Shown one piece after another: positions 22,461-34,076 of a stretch of DNA of 64,000 nt; the first letter of the stretch is position 1; each line of letters starts with the position of its first letter. This DNA is from Utricularia gibba. Taxonomy: Eukaryota > Streptophyta > Magnoliopsida > Lamiales > Lentibulariaceae. The translations under genes were made by a program, and so were the position numbers. Where the stretch lies: positions 1,054,001 through 1,118,000 of the forward strand of contig NEEC01000012.1 in the NCBI GenBank assembly GCA_002189035.1, given 5' to 3'. The notes beneath the pieces were generated by a model. The model did no database searches. It was not told where the DNA came from and worked only from the letters and a program-made list of their open reading frames with translations.

Positions 22461-25400
22461 ATTAGTAGGAACACCAACATAGGGGCCAACATGCCCCTCT
22501 AACCGCGCTTGTAGCTTGGCCTCGCTCTCTCGCCTGATCCTTGCCCAGACGAGGGCTATCAGCCACTCTCGATCTGCTTTGAGACGATAGGGCCGTATAC
22601 ACGTCCGTGATAACATCCATCATGTTCTCGTCCTTTCTCAAGGGATCGACCCTATCGAAACGTGGATCCGTGATAGCCAACCCGAAGTCTTGGCTGATTT
22701 GGCGCCTTTGCCAATAGAGAAGCAAACTGATCAGGTCTCCCACATAAATATCGGACAGCTCCAAAAAGCACGCAGAATTGGCAAAGTTCTCTAGAAGCTC
22801 CTGCCGAGATGCTTCATGATTCAGTAACTCGGCTTCTAGAGCCATGAAGCGATCTTTGGCCTCGTTTAATTCAGCTTCCGTCTCCTCGAATGTTAATCAA
22901 AAGCCTTCTCTTTCCAATTTGGCATCATTGACCGCTTTTCCCATCTCTTCAACCATATTCTGCAGCTTCTCCTTTCAGCATTCATGCTTCCGAAGAATAC
23001 TCCTCAACGAACTTCCTTCTTTTGCCATCTGTTTCATCTTGGCGTCCTAGGCCTCAACATGTCTTTGGTGGCGAAGAACTTCCTCAGGTTGGGAGCCAAC
23101 CTTCTTTTCCAATCCCCATCTGAAATTCAAGGCTTGGATAAAGACTATTAAGTTAAAAATCGATCATGAATGACACTGAGAAGGAAGAGGACTAATACCT
23201 GCCAAATCCCTTTCAAAATAACTTCCGGTTGAACGTCCGGAAGAATCGGCACAACATCATCTAGCATTCTTTAACTCGGTAGGAACCGAAGACAAGGGAA
23301 GAGTTGGATCATCTTCAACCTCTATTGAAGCCAGCTCCTTTTGTGCCTCATTCAGGGGAGCAGATGTGGAAGCGCCCGCCGAAAGGAGCCCAGTGTCGAA
23401 TGCCGGAACTTCATAAAGATTGGGCGACGGTGGCACTTTTTCTTTTCCTTTCCCAATTGGGAGAGGAGGAGTCGGATCCAAGTGTCGGAGACTTCTACCA
23501 CACGACCCTCCTCTACCTGAGGATCACCGGCATTCGGTTGAACTTAAGGAGGAGCCACTTCGGATATCTGTATCCTCAGCATCTCCGCAGAAAAGTAGGC
23601 ACTCACTGAGTTTTCCAAGGCACTCATTTTGGGCCATATCTTCAACTGCAAAGAAAGAGCGGAGACATCATAAGACCCCGTGCCGAGTTTGAAATTCAGA
23701 AAATTAGAGCCTAACTACCTCTTCGCTTCTTTGCCTCAACCCATTTCTTTTTCTTGGGGACCTTGGATTGGGTAGATTGGCGAATCGAAGCCGGGACTGG
23801 AACGGAGGGAAAATTCAGCGGAGAAGTGTCACGACCCACTTTTAGGGCCCAGAAAAGATGAGTCATGACCACCCAGTCCTAGCTAAAATGCTAGAACTCA
23901 AGGTGTCTTTCATTACATTATCTAATAATAGTAAATGGGTAGAGTTACATATGTAAACTGGATATAAGACTTTATCCAAGTGCTTTTGTATAATATAGTT
24001 CATAAGTCCATAATGAAATAGATTCAAAACGAAAAGTATATTATACATATACCATACTCATACAAACCTAGTAAACAAGCTATACTACTATATACTCATA
24101 TTCATAAAACTTTGGAAAGCATGGTTGATCACTAGACCTCTACTGGCTCCTTTCATCCCCTAAAATAAATAAAAGAGTGATCATACTTTTGAGTTTTAAA
24201 ACAAGTGAAGATTAAGAAAGAATATAAAGAATTTATAAAAGAAACTTGAAACACATTGGGAGTCCCCCTAGCTATCTTTTCTCACTTCTGATGTCCATCT
24301 AACATTGGCCTTGCTATCAGTCCATGATAGGTGAGACAAAAGGTCCCCTTGTTCATGGTTTCACGCTCAGGAGAGCCACCTCCGACCATAAAACCACAAA
24401 CGCAAGCCATACATAACTTCTCATATCATATCTTGCATAGCTTTCATACTTTTGGCTTTCCACTTATACATGGTGCCTCAGACATGCCTGACATATTAGC
24501 CATAGTGCCCATGGTATAACCACGTTGCTGAAGATATGCGTCCATATCCCCTCCATTATTTTCTATCTTGTTTATCACATAGTATATAGAAATATATATT
24601 GCAATATTATCTCAAAGATAACATGGGTGGCTATAAGTAACAAGAATCACACTTTTGGGACTCAAAGATAGCTTTATCTGAATTAATGTGAAATAACCTA
24701 TTGCCCTATTAAAATTTTCATACAACTTAAAAGGTTTCTAAGTATAGACACAATCACATCCAAAGTAACAGAAATTAAACACATAAGTTTGTATAAATCA
24801 ATTTCAAAGATAAGCAAACCTTCAAAAGCAATCATGCCACTTACCTTAACACCTTAGACTCCAAACCAACTCTAAAGCTTCGTTCATTGAAGGCACTATA
24901 ATCTTTTCTTCAAACCTCTCCTCCTTGCCTTTTGTAAAACTCAAAAATAAAATGAAAGAACCTTACATTCCATCATATATATATTCCCATCTACATCTCC
25001 TCCTTATTTTGCATGCCACATGTGGCACACATGTATGACGTACAAGTGGCACACATGCAAGAGGACACATTGTGCACCTACAATAGGACATGTGGCACAC
25101 ATGCGATATGACACATGTCATGCACTTAGTGGTTGTCACTTGGATGCATTTGATTGGCTAGGGTGGTGTAAACTAAAACAAGTTAAAACTAAAGAGTAAA
25201 GTTCTTAAAGCTGGAATCTTCACAAGAAGGAGGGGGCAGAGTTTGTAAATTGGTACTTTCAGAGGGTACAATATTGGGCCAATGGGGATCGCGACAACGA
25301 CTAATAAGACCCGACCTTCTAAGAGACTCCCCCGAAAACATCAAGGAACGAGTTTCGAACCAAAAGGAACCCCAGCTAAGCCTCTCGTATAAGGCTTCGC

Positions 25401-25980
25401 GAGATTGGGATGAGGACCTATATGCTTCAGGAAGCTTCACTCTAAAGGGAGTTGAGGGATTAATCGGGAAATTCCACCGAAAACCCAAAGGGGTGCCACC
25501 TAGACAAAAGAAGACCACTAATCATGGTGGGTATCGAGGGCTTTCACAATGAAATGAGGATTATCCTCAAATCAGCAGAATTGGAAATGAGATCGGCCCT
25601 CCATGGGGGATTTTGCCTTTCGAACAGCAATCTTAAAAAGGTGAAGAAAATCTACTAGGGACATAGCCGGATCCATACCGGCCGAGTAGACTAAGAGAGT
25701 AGCGCAATAGAAGATAAAATTCGGGGCAAAGCAGTAAAGCGGTACAACAAAGGTATCAAGGAAGCAGACTATCGTAGGATGAAGCGGAAATTGTAAACTG
25801 CTTTCAAAATAGGCTAGGGGAATCGGCAAACTGAAAGGAGGTAGGGGGTTCGCACCAATTCCCCAAGGGATTTCAGTGTCTTGAGCGTGAGAAACTAAGT
25901 ACTCCTCGGGAATCGAATATCGGATTCAAAGAGAAAAGATATCTAACTCACTGGATCTCTCAACCATTTTCAAAAGAGGA
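22460..25980 (-). pseudogene. Antisense ORF of the Retand-like element (Transposase_28-like), interrupted
   Basis: Tat retrotransposons often carry an extra ORF, antisense to gag-pol, between integrase and the 3' LTR; its function is not established. The minus strand from about 25980 reads IPEEYLVSHAQDTEIPWG and ESSLQFPLHPTIVCFLDTF, the LxFPLHPF block of this family (Pfam Putative gypsy type transposon). It continues through SREALYERL and an ELLENFANSACFLEL segment near 22800. Stops and frame changes are frequent. A solo LTR at 23827-25224 splits it. Confidence 0.65.
23822..25229 (-). mobile_element. Solo LTR with AGAAG target duplication
   Basis: The LTR is 23827-25224, 1398 bp, with AGAAG at 23822-23826 and 25225-25229. 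On the minus strand it starts TGTGAAGATTCC and ends GGGTCGTGACA, a frequent gypsy LTR end, so minus orientation is likely. A TATA-like ATATATATAT lies at about 24978-24990. A cluster of TGTGGCACACATG and related words at 25018-25110 is promoter-side repeat structure. It belongs to another family than the Athila-type LTRs. Confidence 0.88.
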
Positions 25981-26471
25981 GGAGAGGTCTGATTTCAGAA
26001 ATATATGGATGTCAGGCGTGGGAGAAGACCGGAAGAAATCCAAGAAACTGAGCGGGAAAGCAAAGAACCAACGGGTACCTGAGAGATTTGAAGCTTCCGG
26101 CAGGAATCATGGCAGTGAGTTGCAGTGGAGCACAACGGAATGCAGGAGGCGCAGAAGTCTCGCGAGCGAAAAGAAGAAGCAAAAGGGTGAAAAATGAGGA
26201 GGGGAGTGCGTATTAATAGGGGAGATATTCGGGAGACGAAATGGCGCATCATTTGGGATGCCAAGAATGAGCGGGAAAAATGGTGCGCCCAAGAGGTGAT
26301 GCATTGCAAGGAAATCGTTCAGAATCGGCTTGAGACTCACCATGAAAAATGGTATATCCAAAACTGGTATAGTTGTAGTTCTGATCCAACGACTTGCCTT
26401 GGAAAGGCCAGTGCCGGTAAATCAGAGCGGCTGAATGATGGAGTATACATCGACTAAGGATAATCGATTTC

Positions 26472-26962
26472 TGAAAGGCTGCCAAAAGAAGCCCTGACAG
26501 GATAACACCAATCGACAAGTCGATATGTGTCAGATATTTGACAGCGATGGCCGTGACATAGTCTGAAAAGTGGCCAAATTATGACAAAATAGGCGGCTGA
26601 TATCTGAAAAGCAAGATCACATAGCAGATGATGCAGAAAGCAACCGATATCCGTAGATGTCAGGACTCAGTCAGATTGGGCTCTTTTATAAGTAGAAGAA
26701 GTCATTGTGGAGAACACGTTGGACCCTAAGAACTCCTCAACTTGTATTGTTTTCTTCACCTCTGTCTAGTAGAAATCCTCTCCGGCGAACCGCGACAGCT
26801 CTGTGGTTTTTTTACCTTACAGTGGTTTCCACGTAAAAAATCTTTACCTATTTTCATTTCATCCAGTCAAACTGAACAAACCACGAAAAGAAATGATACC
26901 TCTGATGCCACCCATAACCCGAAAATCAACCCATTCCTATATACCGATTTTCACCCGTTACA
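26472..26962 (+). repeat. 3' LTR of the Retand-like element
   Basis: 491 bp, TGAAAGGCTGCC to CCCGTTACA, co-linear with the 5' LTR apart from substitutions and small indels. It is followed by ATATA and then TCA, which closes the older split LTR. Confidence 0.88.
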
Positions 26963-26970
26963 ATATATCA

Positions 26971-28647
26971 TTGGTGAGTGTGATATTATATTGATTTTTA
27001 CATGCATTTTAATTTTTTAAGTTATCTTAGAGTCATCCAATTAAAAATAAAATTAGATACATATTTATTTGTATTAAAGAATAGAAATATTAATTTTATT
27101 GTGTCTTTTGCGTTAATTTTCCTAACTTTTGAATCCGAGACTAAAGGTTGTAATATAAGAATCGTACACAAGATGGATGGCTGGAAGGTGTGATTTTTTT
27201 GCATTAGAAATCAAAGATAAAATGGGCCCATCATATTGATGCTGATAATAACTATTAACTACTAATATTGTACTTTCATGTAATTAGAAAGGAAGGATAA
27301 TGACTAGGATTTTTCTTGTATGCTTGAAATTGTTAAAGAAGAGAATTTGTTGCACGTGATAGGGTACTTCGCATTTTCGGAAAATACCTTAGAACTTAAC
27401 AACTAGCTTTTTTTTCTTTTTCTCCATATCATTCAGGAAGAAGTTAATTAAGTTTCATTTTTTACTATCAGCTTTGCAATGGTCATTCCTAGCTAAATAA
27501 TTTCTTTCCTGGCATTGAATGAAATTTCATTCTGTGTTGAACATAATCTCTTGGCTTACACTAGAATTCTTCCAAGTTTCTCATATCTTCACACATACAT
27601 GTATTTTAGTAACATCTCTTAATCATGATTCATGAGTGGCTGGACATTTGATTGTAAATTTTGATGTGAGGCAAGGTAAAGGGTTGCATCTGGAAGAGAT
27701 GGTCATTTGTTGGTAACCAAGATATTTTGTTAATGGATGGACATTGATCATGTGCCTGATTCATATTATTATTTACAATACGCAGACACACATATAAAAT
27801 TCAATTTTGAGGGCAATTAATTATCCTCTTGTCCTCCTGATTGTTTAAAGAGGAGTAACATGGGTTATTTTTTATGTTTCCTTGTATTGAGAGCGTAAGG
27901 GCACATAAGCAAATTACTTCTTCCCATAATCAATTACTTGAAAGTAATCCATGAGAGTCAAGGCCAAGATAGGCAAAGGATGAAACTAATTTCATTCCTA
28001 GTAATATTCTCTTTATTCAAAATCTATAATTTTGGTTCTATTTTCTAGTAACTGAATTCTCAAAATTCATTTTAAAATGGTGACAGTTTGTTTTTAGTTA
28101 CAATTTCACCATTCTCTTGAATACAATTTAAAATTTATTGAATAAATGATATTCAATAATCATGTTTTGTATATGTTTCTGAGGGCTCTTCCTGCTACCT
28201 ACAATCATAGGGAAGGTTATTAGTCCTTGGGGTTGACTTGTTTTGACCTCACTATATTGTTGAAGCATGATTCTGAAATAGAAATAGTTAGTATTGTGGA
28301 GGACCTTTGGGTCTTGGATCTCTTACTGCAGAACCATAGAATGAAACATCTTTAGGGAATCAAATTCTCTTTCTTGAATGATTGGAAAATCGAAGGAAAA
28401 TATTGGAATGAGCTCTTCGAAGGACTACCAGCATTTTTTAACACTAACGAAATCATGAACTGCTCATGGAAGTGATTTAAGATCCAAAATGATTTAATCA
28501 TGATTTTATGAACAATGGGTCTGCCTCCCAATAGGAATAGTTCCACCGTCGCAGCTTTGAAAATTGAGACCTCAAGATATTGAAATAAAAGTGTGTAGGG
28601 CCCATGTTTGTTTTCAGAGTTCAACTTTCCAGAACATTTACACTTTT
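26971..28647. other. AT-rich intergenic, nothing recognised
   Basis: Low-GC sequence between the Retand-like element and the MITE. No gene, repeat or RNA was supported here; the minus-strand open frame at 28352-28663 has no recognisable motif. Confidence 0.5.
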
Positions 28648-29349
28648 CAAAAAATCGTGTCAATTATAAAAATACCCACTGCCATAAAACCTGTTTACAA
28701 AAGTACCCACTGTGTGAGTGTGTGTATGTATATTTACGAAATTGTCCTTTTTTAAATATATATGTTAATATTGTATGATAAATATTGTAACTTGTATTTT
28801 TATAATACTTGATGATGATTTTCAGTAAAATGTTTTTAGTAAATAATATTTTATATTTTTTCAGAAATTATTTTGATCTTATGGTATGTATATTATTAGT
28901 ATAAAATTATTTAAAAAGTATTGCTTATTATAAAAACAAGTTGATTTTAGATTAAAAATTATTTTGATCTCATGAAATATATATTATTATTATTAAAATT
29001 ATTTAAAAATTATTATTTATTATAAAAACGAGTTGGTTTTAAGTCAAAAATTATTTTGAGATTATGAAATATATATTATTAGTGTTAACATTATTTAAAA
29101 AGTATTGTTTATTACAAAAATGAGTTGATTTTAGGTGATGATTTTCAATATAAACATTTTATTGAAAGTCATTATTTAGTATTATAAAAATATAAATTAT
29201 AATGTTTATAACATAATATTTACATATTCAGTAGTAAAGGGTAATTTGGTAAACTTATACACACCAAACACACACAATACACACAGTAGGTAATTTTCTA
29301 AAGTGCTGTTATGAGAGTGGATATTTTTAAAAATGACCCTCAAAAGATC
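28648..29349. mobile_element. MULE-type MITE with long inverted ends and 9-bp duplication
   Basis: The element is 28657-29340 (684 bp). Its left end (TATAAAAATACCCACTGCCA, then TTTACAAAAGTACCCACTGT) is the inverted match of the right end. Both inverted ends contain a GT-rich stretch (GTGTGAGTGTGTGT). It is flanked by CAAAAAATC (28648-28656) and CAAAAGATC (29341-29349), a 9-bp duplication with one change, as expected for Mutator-like insertion. No coding capacity. Confidence 0.78.
28865..29139. repeat. Three tandem copies of a ~92-bp unit inside the MITE
   Basis: Units start at about 28865, 28956 and 29048 with AAATTATTTTGA and contain TATATTATTA, ATTATTTAAAAA, TTTATTA and GAGTTG in the same order. 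Spacing is 91-92 bp. Confidence 0.8.
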
Positions 29350-29849
29350 CCCATAATCTTGAAAGGAAATGCTCAACATTTTGAGTGCCAAACATTAGGA
29401 GTTTGGCCACTATGTGTGAATAGAGCAAAGAAACTGATTGAGGGCCAACTAGTTAAATAAATTCAGTCAAAGCCTCAAATATGAGGGTGAACAATATTTG
29501 AGGTCTATTTTAAATTGTTAGTATTGTTTCTACAATATGATGGATATATTTCTCTTATTCCATTGAATTCATCAACCATTCTAGGTTCTTGACCTAGGTT
29601 CTTTTTATTTTTCAATGGAAAGATTTACATTTTTATTAATTTCTAAATAATATGTACAAATGAAAATGAAATATTAAAAATAAAAAAGCAGAGATTATGA
29701 CGATGCGCAATGTCAAGAATTTCGTGCAACGACCAAAGATGAACCAAGTAACCGCTCATTTAGATGCATGTACATTTCCCTTGTTTATTTTTTTATCCAA
29801 GGAAAGAATTGTAGTTAAACTTTCAAAACTAGTTCCATAAAGACTTCAT
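29350..29849. other. AT-rich spacer, nothing recognised
   Basis: No support for a gene or repeat. Confidence 0.45.
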
Positions 29850-30215
29850 GAAAATGCACACCTCTGAAAACTTTCTTCCACCCAACTTCTCAAATATATC
29901 AGCAGAGCATTAAAGCCATGACCCCCTATGCTTCGCTTTGCTAGTAGCATGTTATTTTCATGCAAAATTATCATTAATACCTCTGAACCCATTGGCCGAG
30001 TTGGGATACTTCCCCAGCAAGAGTACAATTTTGCCCACTTTCTCTATCATATTCGCAATTGAAAAAGAGATGCTTTGATATTTGTAGAGTATACTCTGTA
30101 CAAGTGCCACAATCATAAGAAAACAAATGCCTATATCTATAAGTTTTTCTCCATGTTGGCAGTCTATTCCTTCTTAGTCGTTTGCCAAGGATATTCACTT
30201 TCATTAGCAATATTT
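29850..30215 (-). pseudogene. LINE-type zf-RVT remnant
   Basis: Read on the minus strand: NILGKRLRRNRL, then CGTCTEYTLQISKHLFFNCE, then a second open segment with LLIYLRSWVEESF. The KHLFFNCEYDRE wording and the Cys pair before it match the zinc-finger-like domain after the reverse transcriptase in plant non-LTR retrotransposons (usual form HLFFHCPYA). No reverse transcriptase is seen beside it. Fragmentary and frameshifted. Confidence 0.55.
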
Positions 30216-30689
30216 TGGTCTCTCTATCAAAACCTAGCTAGACTAATCCAGTCCCACCTTACTCTATATATTTAGTATTCTAGGCTATTGATAGCTGTAT
30301 GCATTTGCTCCAAAGTTAAATATAGTGGGGCAATATATTTGTGGTTTTTATTAGGCTTACGAACCATGGATGCAAATGGGTCGAAAGTAATGTGTAGTTC
30401 AACATGTTGATTATTCTCTATCGATTGTTGCTATTCAAAAAATTTTAAATAAGAAAATGTACACACATCAAAAGTGTAGTGAGTGTTGACTAGAAGAAGT
30501 TGGAATTTTATAAAAAGTAAATTTTCTAACAAATAAAAACTATCACAAGTTTTGTATATGTGTTTTGGGAAGTATAGTAATCAACAAATAAAACTAAAAT
30601 GATAGATCTTGAATGAGGGAAACATTTATGAGACTATAATGCGTTTCATTCTATTGCAGTCTGAGAACACATATTTTTAAATGTTTAGG

Positions 30690-31290
30690 AATAAGAAAAT
30701 ATCTAATATTTTGCAGAAAATAGCTAGAGGCACTTATGAGATTTTCAATATCACAATGAAGGAATTAAAAACTTTTGACTCTAATGCTTACAAGTGGCTA
30801 GAAGACAAAGCTTCTAAATTTTGGTGTCATATGTTCTTTAATATGCACATAAAATGCAGGGTACTGCTGAATAATATAACATAAAGTTTTAATTCTTTCA
30901 TTTTAAAAGCAAGAGACAAATCAATTATTTAACTACTTGACTTGTTTGACAACATATGATGGTTAGGTTGACTCTTGAACAAGTTTGTGTTGGTCAAGTA
31001 TTGAAATCATGCTCATGCCGGAGATGGGACCTTACTGGAATCCCTTGTAGGCATGATATTTGTGTGCCATGGGCCTCAAGGGAGGATCTCTTTAGGTGGA
31101 TAGATTAGTACTACAGTGTGGAAGTTTACCATGGTTATATTATTGATGTACGCTTGTTTGAATATCGACCTTTTTATGATAAACTATCTCTAGAAACCCA
31201 TCAGCAAGGAAAAAAGTTGGCAGACCATGCAAAAATAGGAAAAGATTGCCTAATCAACCTCCGATGGGACTTGGTTAAAGGAAAAAAATG
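30690..31290 (+). pseudogene. Mutator-like (MULE) transposase C-terminal remnant
   Basis: ITMKELKTFDSNAYKWLED followed by KCRVLLNNIT matches the usual MULE wording (M-L-A-WL and NN-E-FN). After a stop comes NSFILKARDKSII. The SWIM zinc finger follows as KSCSCRRWDLTGIPCRHDI at about 31000-31065, with CxC and CxH in place. After YYSVEVYHGYI a basic KKVGRPCKN tail is present at about 31215. Stops break it. The N-terminal DDE core is absent, and no MULE inverted ends were found nearby. Confidence 0.8.
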
Positions 31291-32054
31291 TTCAATGATG
31301 CATGTGTAACATTATATACTACTTTAAAACACCAGGTCGTAATGTATGAACTTGCAAACAATAACAACAGTCATATGAAGCCATTCCCCCAAGAAAGATT
31401 GAACTTTGATTGTTTTATTGATTAGTGTTTGCATGCTAATTATTATAAATATTAAAAATATTTATTTTTGAATGTTTTTCTCTAAGAAGAAATGTAGTTT
31501 CTTCCTAAAAACAACCAATGTGAGATGCTCCAATTGAACATACCTTCATTCCAGTTGAGATCACGCCATTAGCTTCCGCTCCCTGTGAGTTCACAATATT
31601 GCCATCATCCCCAAGGACGAGCTGCACATTGGTATTCTACTGAAGTAAGTTAATTCAATATATGGTTGGTTAATTCAATGAGTATTTTGTTTAATACATC
31701 TATTAATGCATGTTATTGCATTTGATTGGAAAATTATTGATAGACCATTTATGAAACTAATAGAGAAATAATCTACCTTGTTTGGCTAATTTAGTAAAGA
31801 GGGAAAATGTTTTATCAAGAAAATACATATTTTTACCAATGTTTAGTCAAAGGCACTGGTTCTTGCTTATCTCATGCAACTTCAATTGGAAAAAGAAAAG
31901 ATGCATTTTATGGTTGAATCTATGGGATATTATAAGAAAAATGCAATGAAAGTCAATGTTCACAAGTATGCCATTCTTACCAAGCTCACTATAGGGTAAG
32001 ATTAGAGCCACTTTGAACTTAGCTACAACTAATAGTTAAAAAAAAAAAAATCAA
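31291..32054. other. Spacer, nothing recognised
   Basis: AT-rich sequence between the MULE remnant and the next LTR. A stretch of twelve A residues ends near 32050. Confidence 0.4.
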
Positions 32055-33374
32055 TGATAATGACACACTTTTTCTTTCTATTTTATAATACAAAATTACA
32101 ATTTTTTTGTTGTGGTTTAAGTTAAGTTTATATGGTTTTTCATATTTTACATGTTGTTTAGTTTAATTTCTTTTTTATACTAAAAAGTGGATTAAATTCT
32201 TTGATTTAGTCCACCTTTTGTTATTGATGTTTAATTAAGTTTAATAGGAGGATTAGAAGTAAATTGCCTTGAAAGATGTGTGGATTAAATTGAAGGAGAC
32301 ACAATATTTGAAAGGAGATAAAGGCATTGTTTGGCCACCCGCAATCTACAGGTTCAGGTCAATAACAATATTGGTGTTATGAACTAGGAGTAAAGAGAGA
32401 GAGATATTTTTGGAAGTGTGAGAGAATTGAGGAGGGGGAAGCTTCAGTAGCGAAGAAGAAACCGTTGGACATTTTATTTCTATTTCCCGCACTCTCATTT
32501 CAATGGATGAATTTGCTTTTACTATCTTTCTTTCCATGCTTTCTACTATGTTTTTGATGCCTTGATGCAAACAAAAAATCTCTTGTGAATTCTATTTTAG
32601 TTTATAAACATGTTTCTGTTTAAACCCCTTTATGTTTGGTTTTAAGTTTAACATATTATTTACTGTTCCTGCGACACTTGACCCTAAGTGTGTTAAAACT
32701 GGGTCTAAGCTTATAAGTTCTTTTGAATGACATAAGAGTTAGATTCTAGTGTAAAACCCACCCAAGACACATTCACTATATATTTTCTACATATTCATGT
32801 TACTTTCTGTGTTTCTTCACCCTTGCAACTTGTTCATTTTAACTGCTATCATTTTATGTCTTACGTGTATGAGAACTAAACCCCCAAAAAACCCCTCATG
32901 TTTACAGTAAATGTAATGAACTTCAAGAAATTGTAACCATTTCCTATGCATTCAACCCATGCTTACTATACTACATTAATTCCTATGATTTCTATAGTAG
33001 AATAACTAGGTTTATAAATTTCTTTTTATACGTTGAATGTACTAGACCATGACATTTAGCAAACAAATTCAAGCATTCATCAATCACAGTGTTACATTGT
33101 GCACAAAACTTGTATTTGTTCCCCTTTGCATTGTGATTGAATTTTGTTTATTGAATTTACATATCACTATTAATTTGAGCTTAAACTAAAAGTGGCATTT
33201 ATTCTGAAATCTTGCATTTAAGAAAATGTTTTTCAAGCATCTACTGCTTGATCAACCCTGAAATCTACTATACAAGTTTTCTGAATTTGTATTTTGTGTA
33301 AATTAGGATTCACAAATTTATTTGATATGAAAATTCTATTTTTGTGAGAAAATTAGGAATTTATCGTTTATAAA
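32055..33374 (+). repeat. Degenerate Athila-type LTR
   Basis: Co-linear with 19416-20805: start TGACACACTTTTTCT, the paired words AAATTCTTTGATTTAGTCCA, and the 3' part CTACTATACAAGTTTTCTGAA, TTTGTATTTTGTGTAAATTA and AATTTATTTGATATG. It ends CGTTTATAA instead of CGTTTATCA. Much of the middle has drifted. No target duplication could be confirmed and no primer site follows, so it is probably a solo LTR. Confidence 0.7.
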
Positions 33375-34076
33375 ATGAATCAAGAGAGTGAAGAAAAGGT
33401 TGATGCATCTAAAAAAGTTGTACATTTAAAATTAGAGCTTAAACAAAGCAAAGGAAGCTCTAGGCATCAGTCATTTAAGTGCATGGAGAGTTTGAATCAT
33501 AAGGTATTGGAGTGACATGGCAAAAGTATTGCATTTTGTCTAGACCTTCCCATCTTCTCAAAAGAAAAAATGTGTAAAGGAAGGCGTCATGTGAGTTTGG
33601 TATGTTGTTGGTTAGAGTCTTGTTCAAAACAATGTTAGAAATGACCATATTATTAGAAAGTGAATTATGTACACTAAGGTTGCCTCAAAATGATGTCCCA
33701 CTATTTTACTGTTTTTGTGTATTGATTTCCATGCTACACCAATGAGCTGAGTAATTGAAACACAATGTGAATTCAAATGATTAATTCTCATTTTCACGTC
33801 AAATTCCAAATCTGCCCTTTTGTTAAAAATAAATTGTCATTTTTACATCTTTATTAATAGTATATATAGATTGGATGATAATAATAATATGGTTTCTTCA
33901 AGCAAAACATCAAGTATGAAATATATAACTATATTGAAATGGAACAACAAAAAATCACAAATAAATTTATTTGAACAGAAACCATAGTTGAAACACATTA
34001 ATCACAATGATTCATCTCTCCCTTTATATTGAGTTGCTTAAGAGTGTCCAAAACCTATGCTTGGTAGATTTCTGAA
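33375..34076. other. Spacer, nothing firmly recognised
   Basis: No supported feature. Short open segments around 33380-33520 have no family resemblance that I recognise. It may hold the lost 5' end of the Copia element that follows. Confidence 0.35.

Larger units (their letters stand above)
15803..26967 (+). mobile_element. Ty3/gypsy Tat (Retand-like) retrotransposon with nested solo LTRs
   Basis: About 11.2 kb between two similar LTRs (15808-16285 and 26472-26962) and flanked by ATTTA (15803-15807) and ATATA (26963-26967), a 5-bp duplication with one change. Internal order is primer site, gag, protease, RNase H of the polyprotein, a second archaeal-type RNase H, integrase, then a long antisense ORF before the 3' LTR. 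Two RNase H domains and an antisense ORF are known marks of the Tat lineage. The reverse transcriptase is missing. Two later LTR insertions (19416-20805, 23827-25224) interrupt it. It is visibly GC-richer than the flanks. Non-functional. Confidence 0.88.

Noticed and set aside
14412-26975. Target duplication for the split LTR (TGGAG left, TTGGT right)
   Set aside because: Only partial resemblance; not accepted as a duplication.
28352-28663. 103-codon minus-strand open frame and opposite plus-strand frame
   Set aside because: No recognisable motif; runs into the MITE end.
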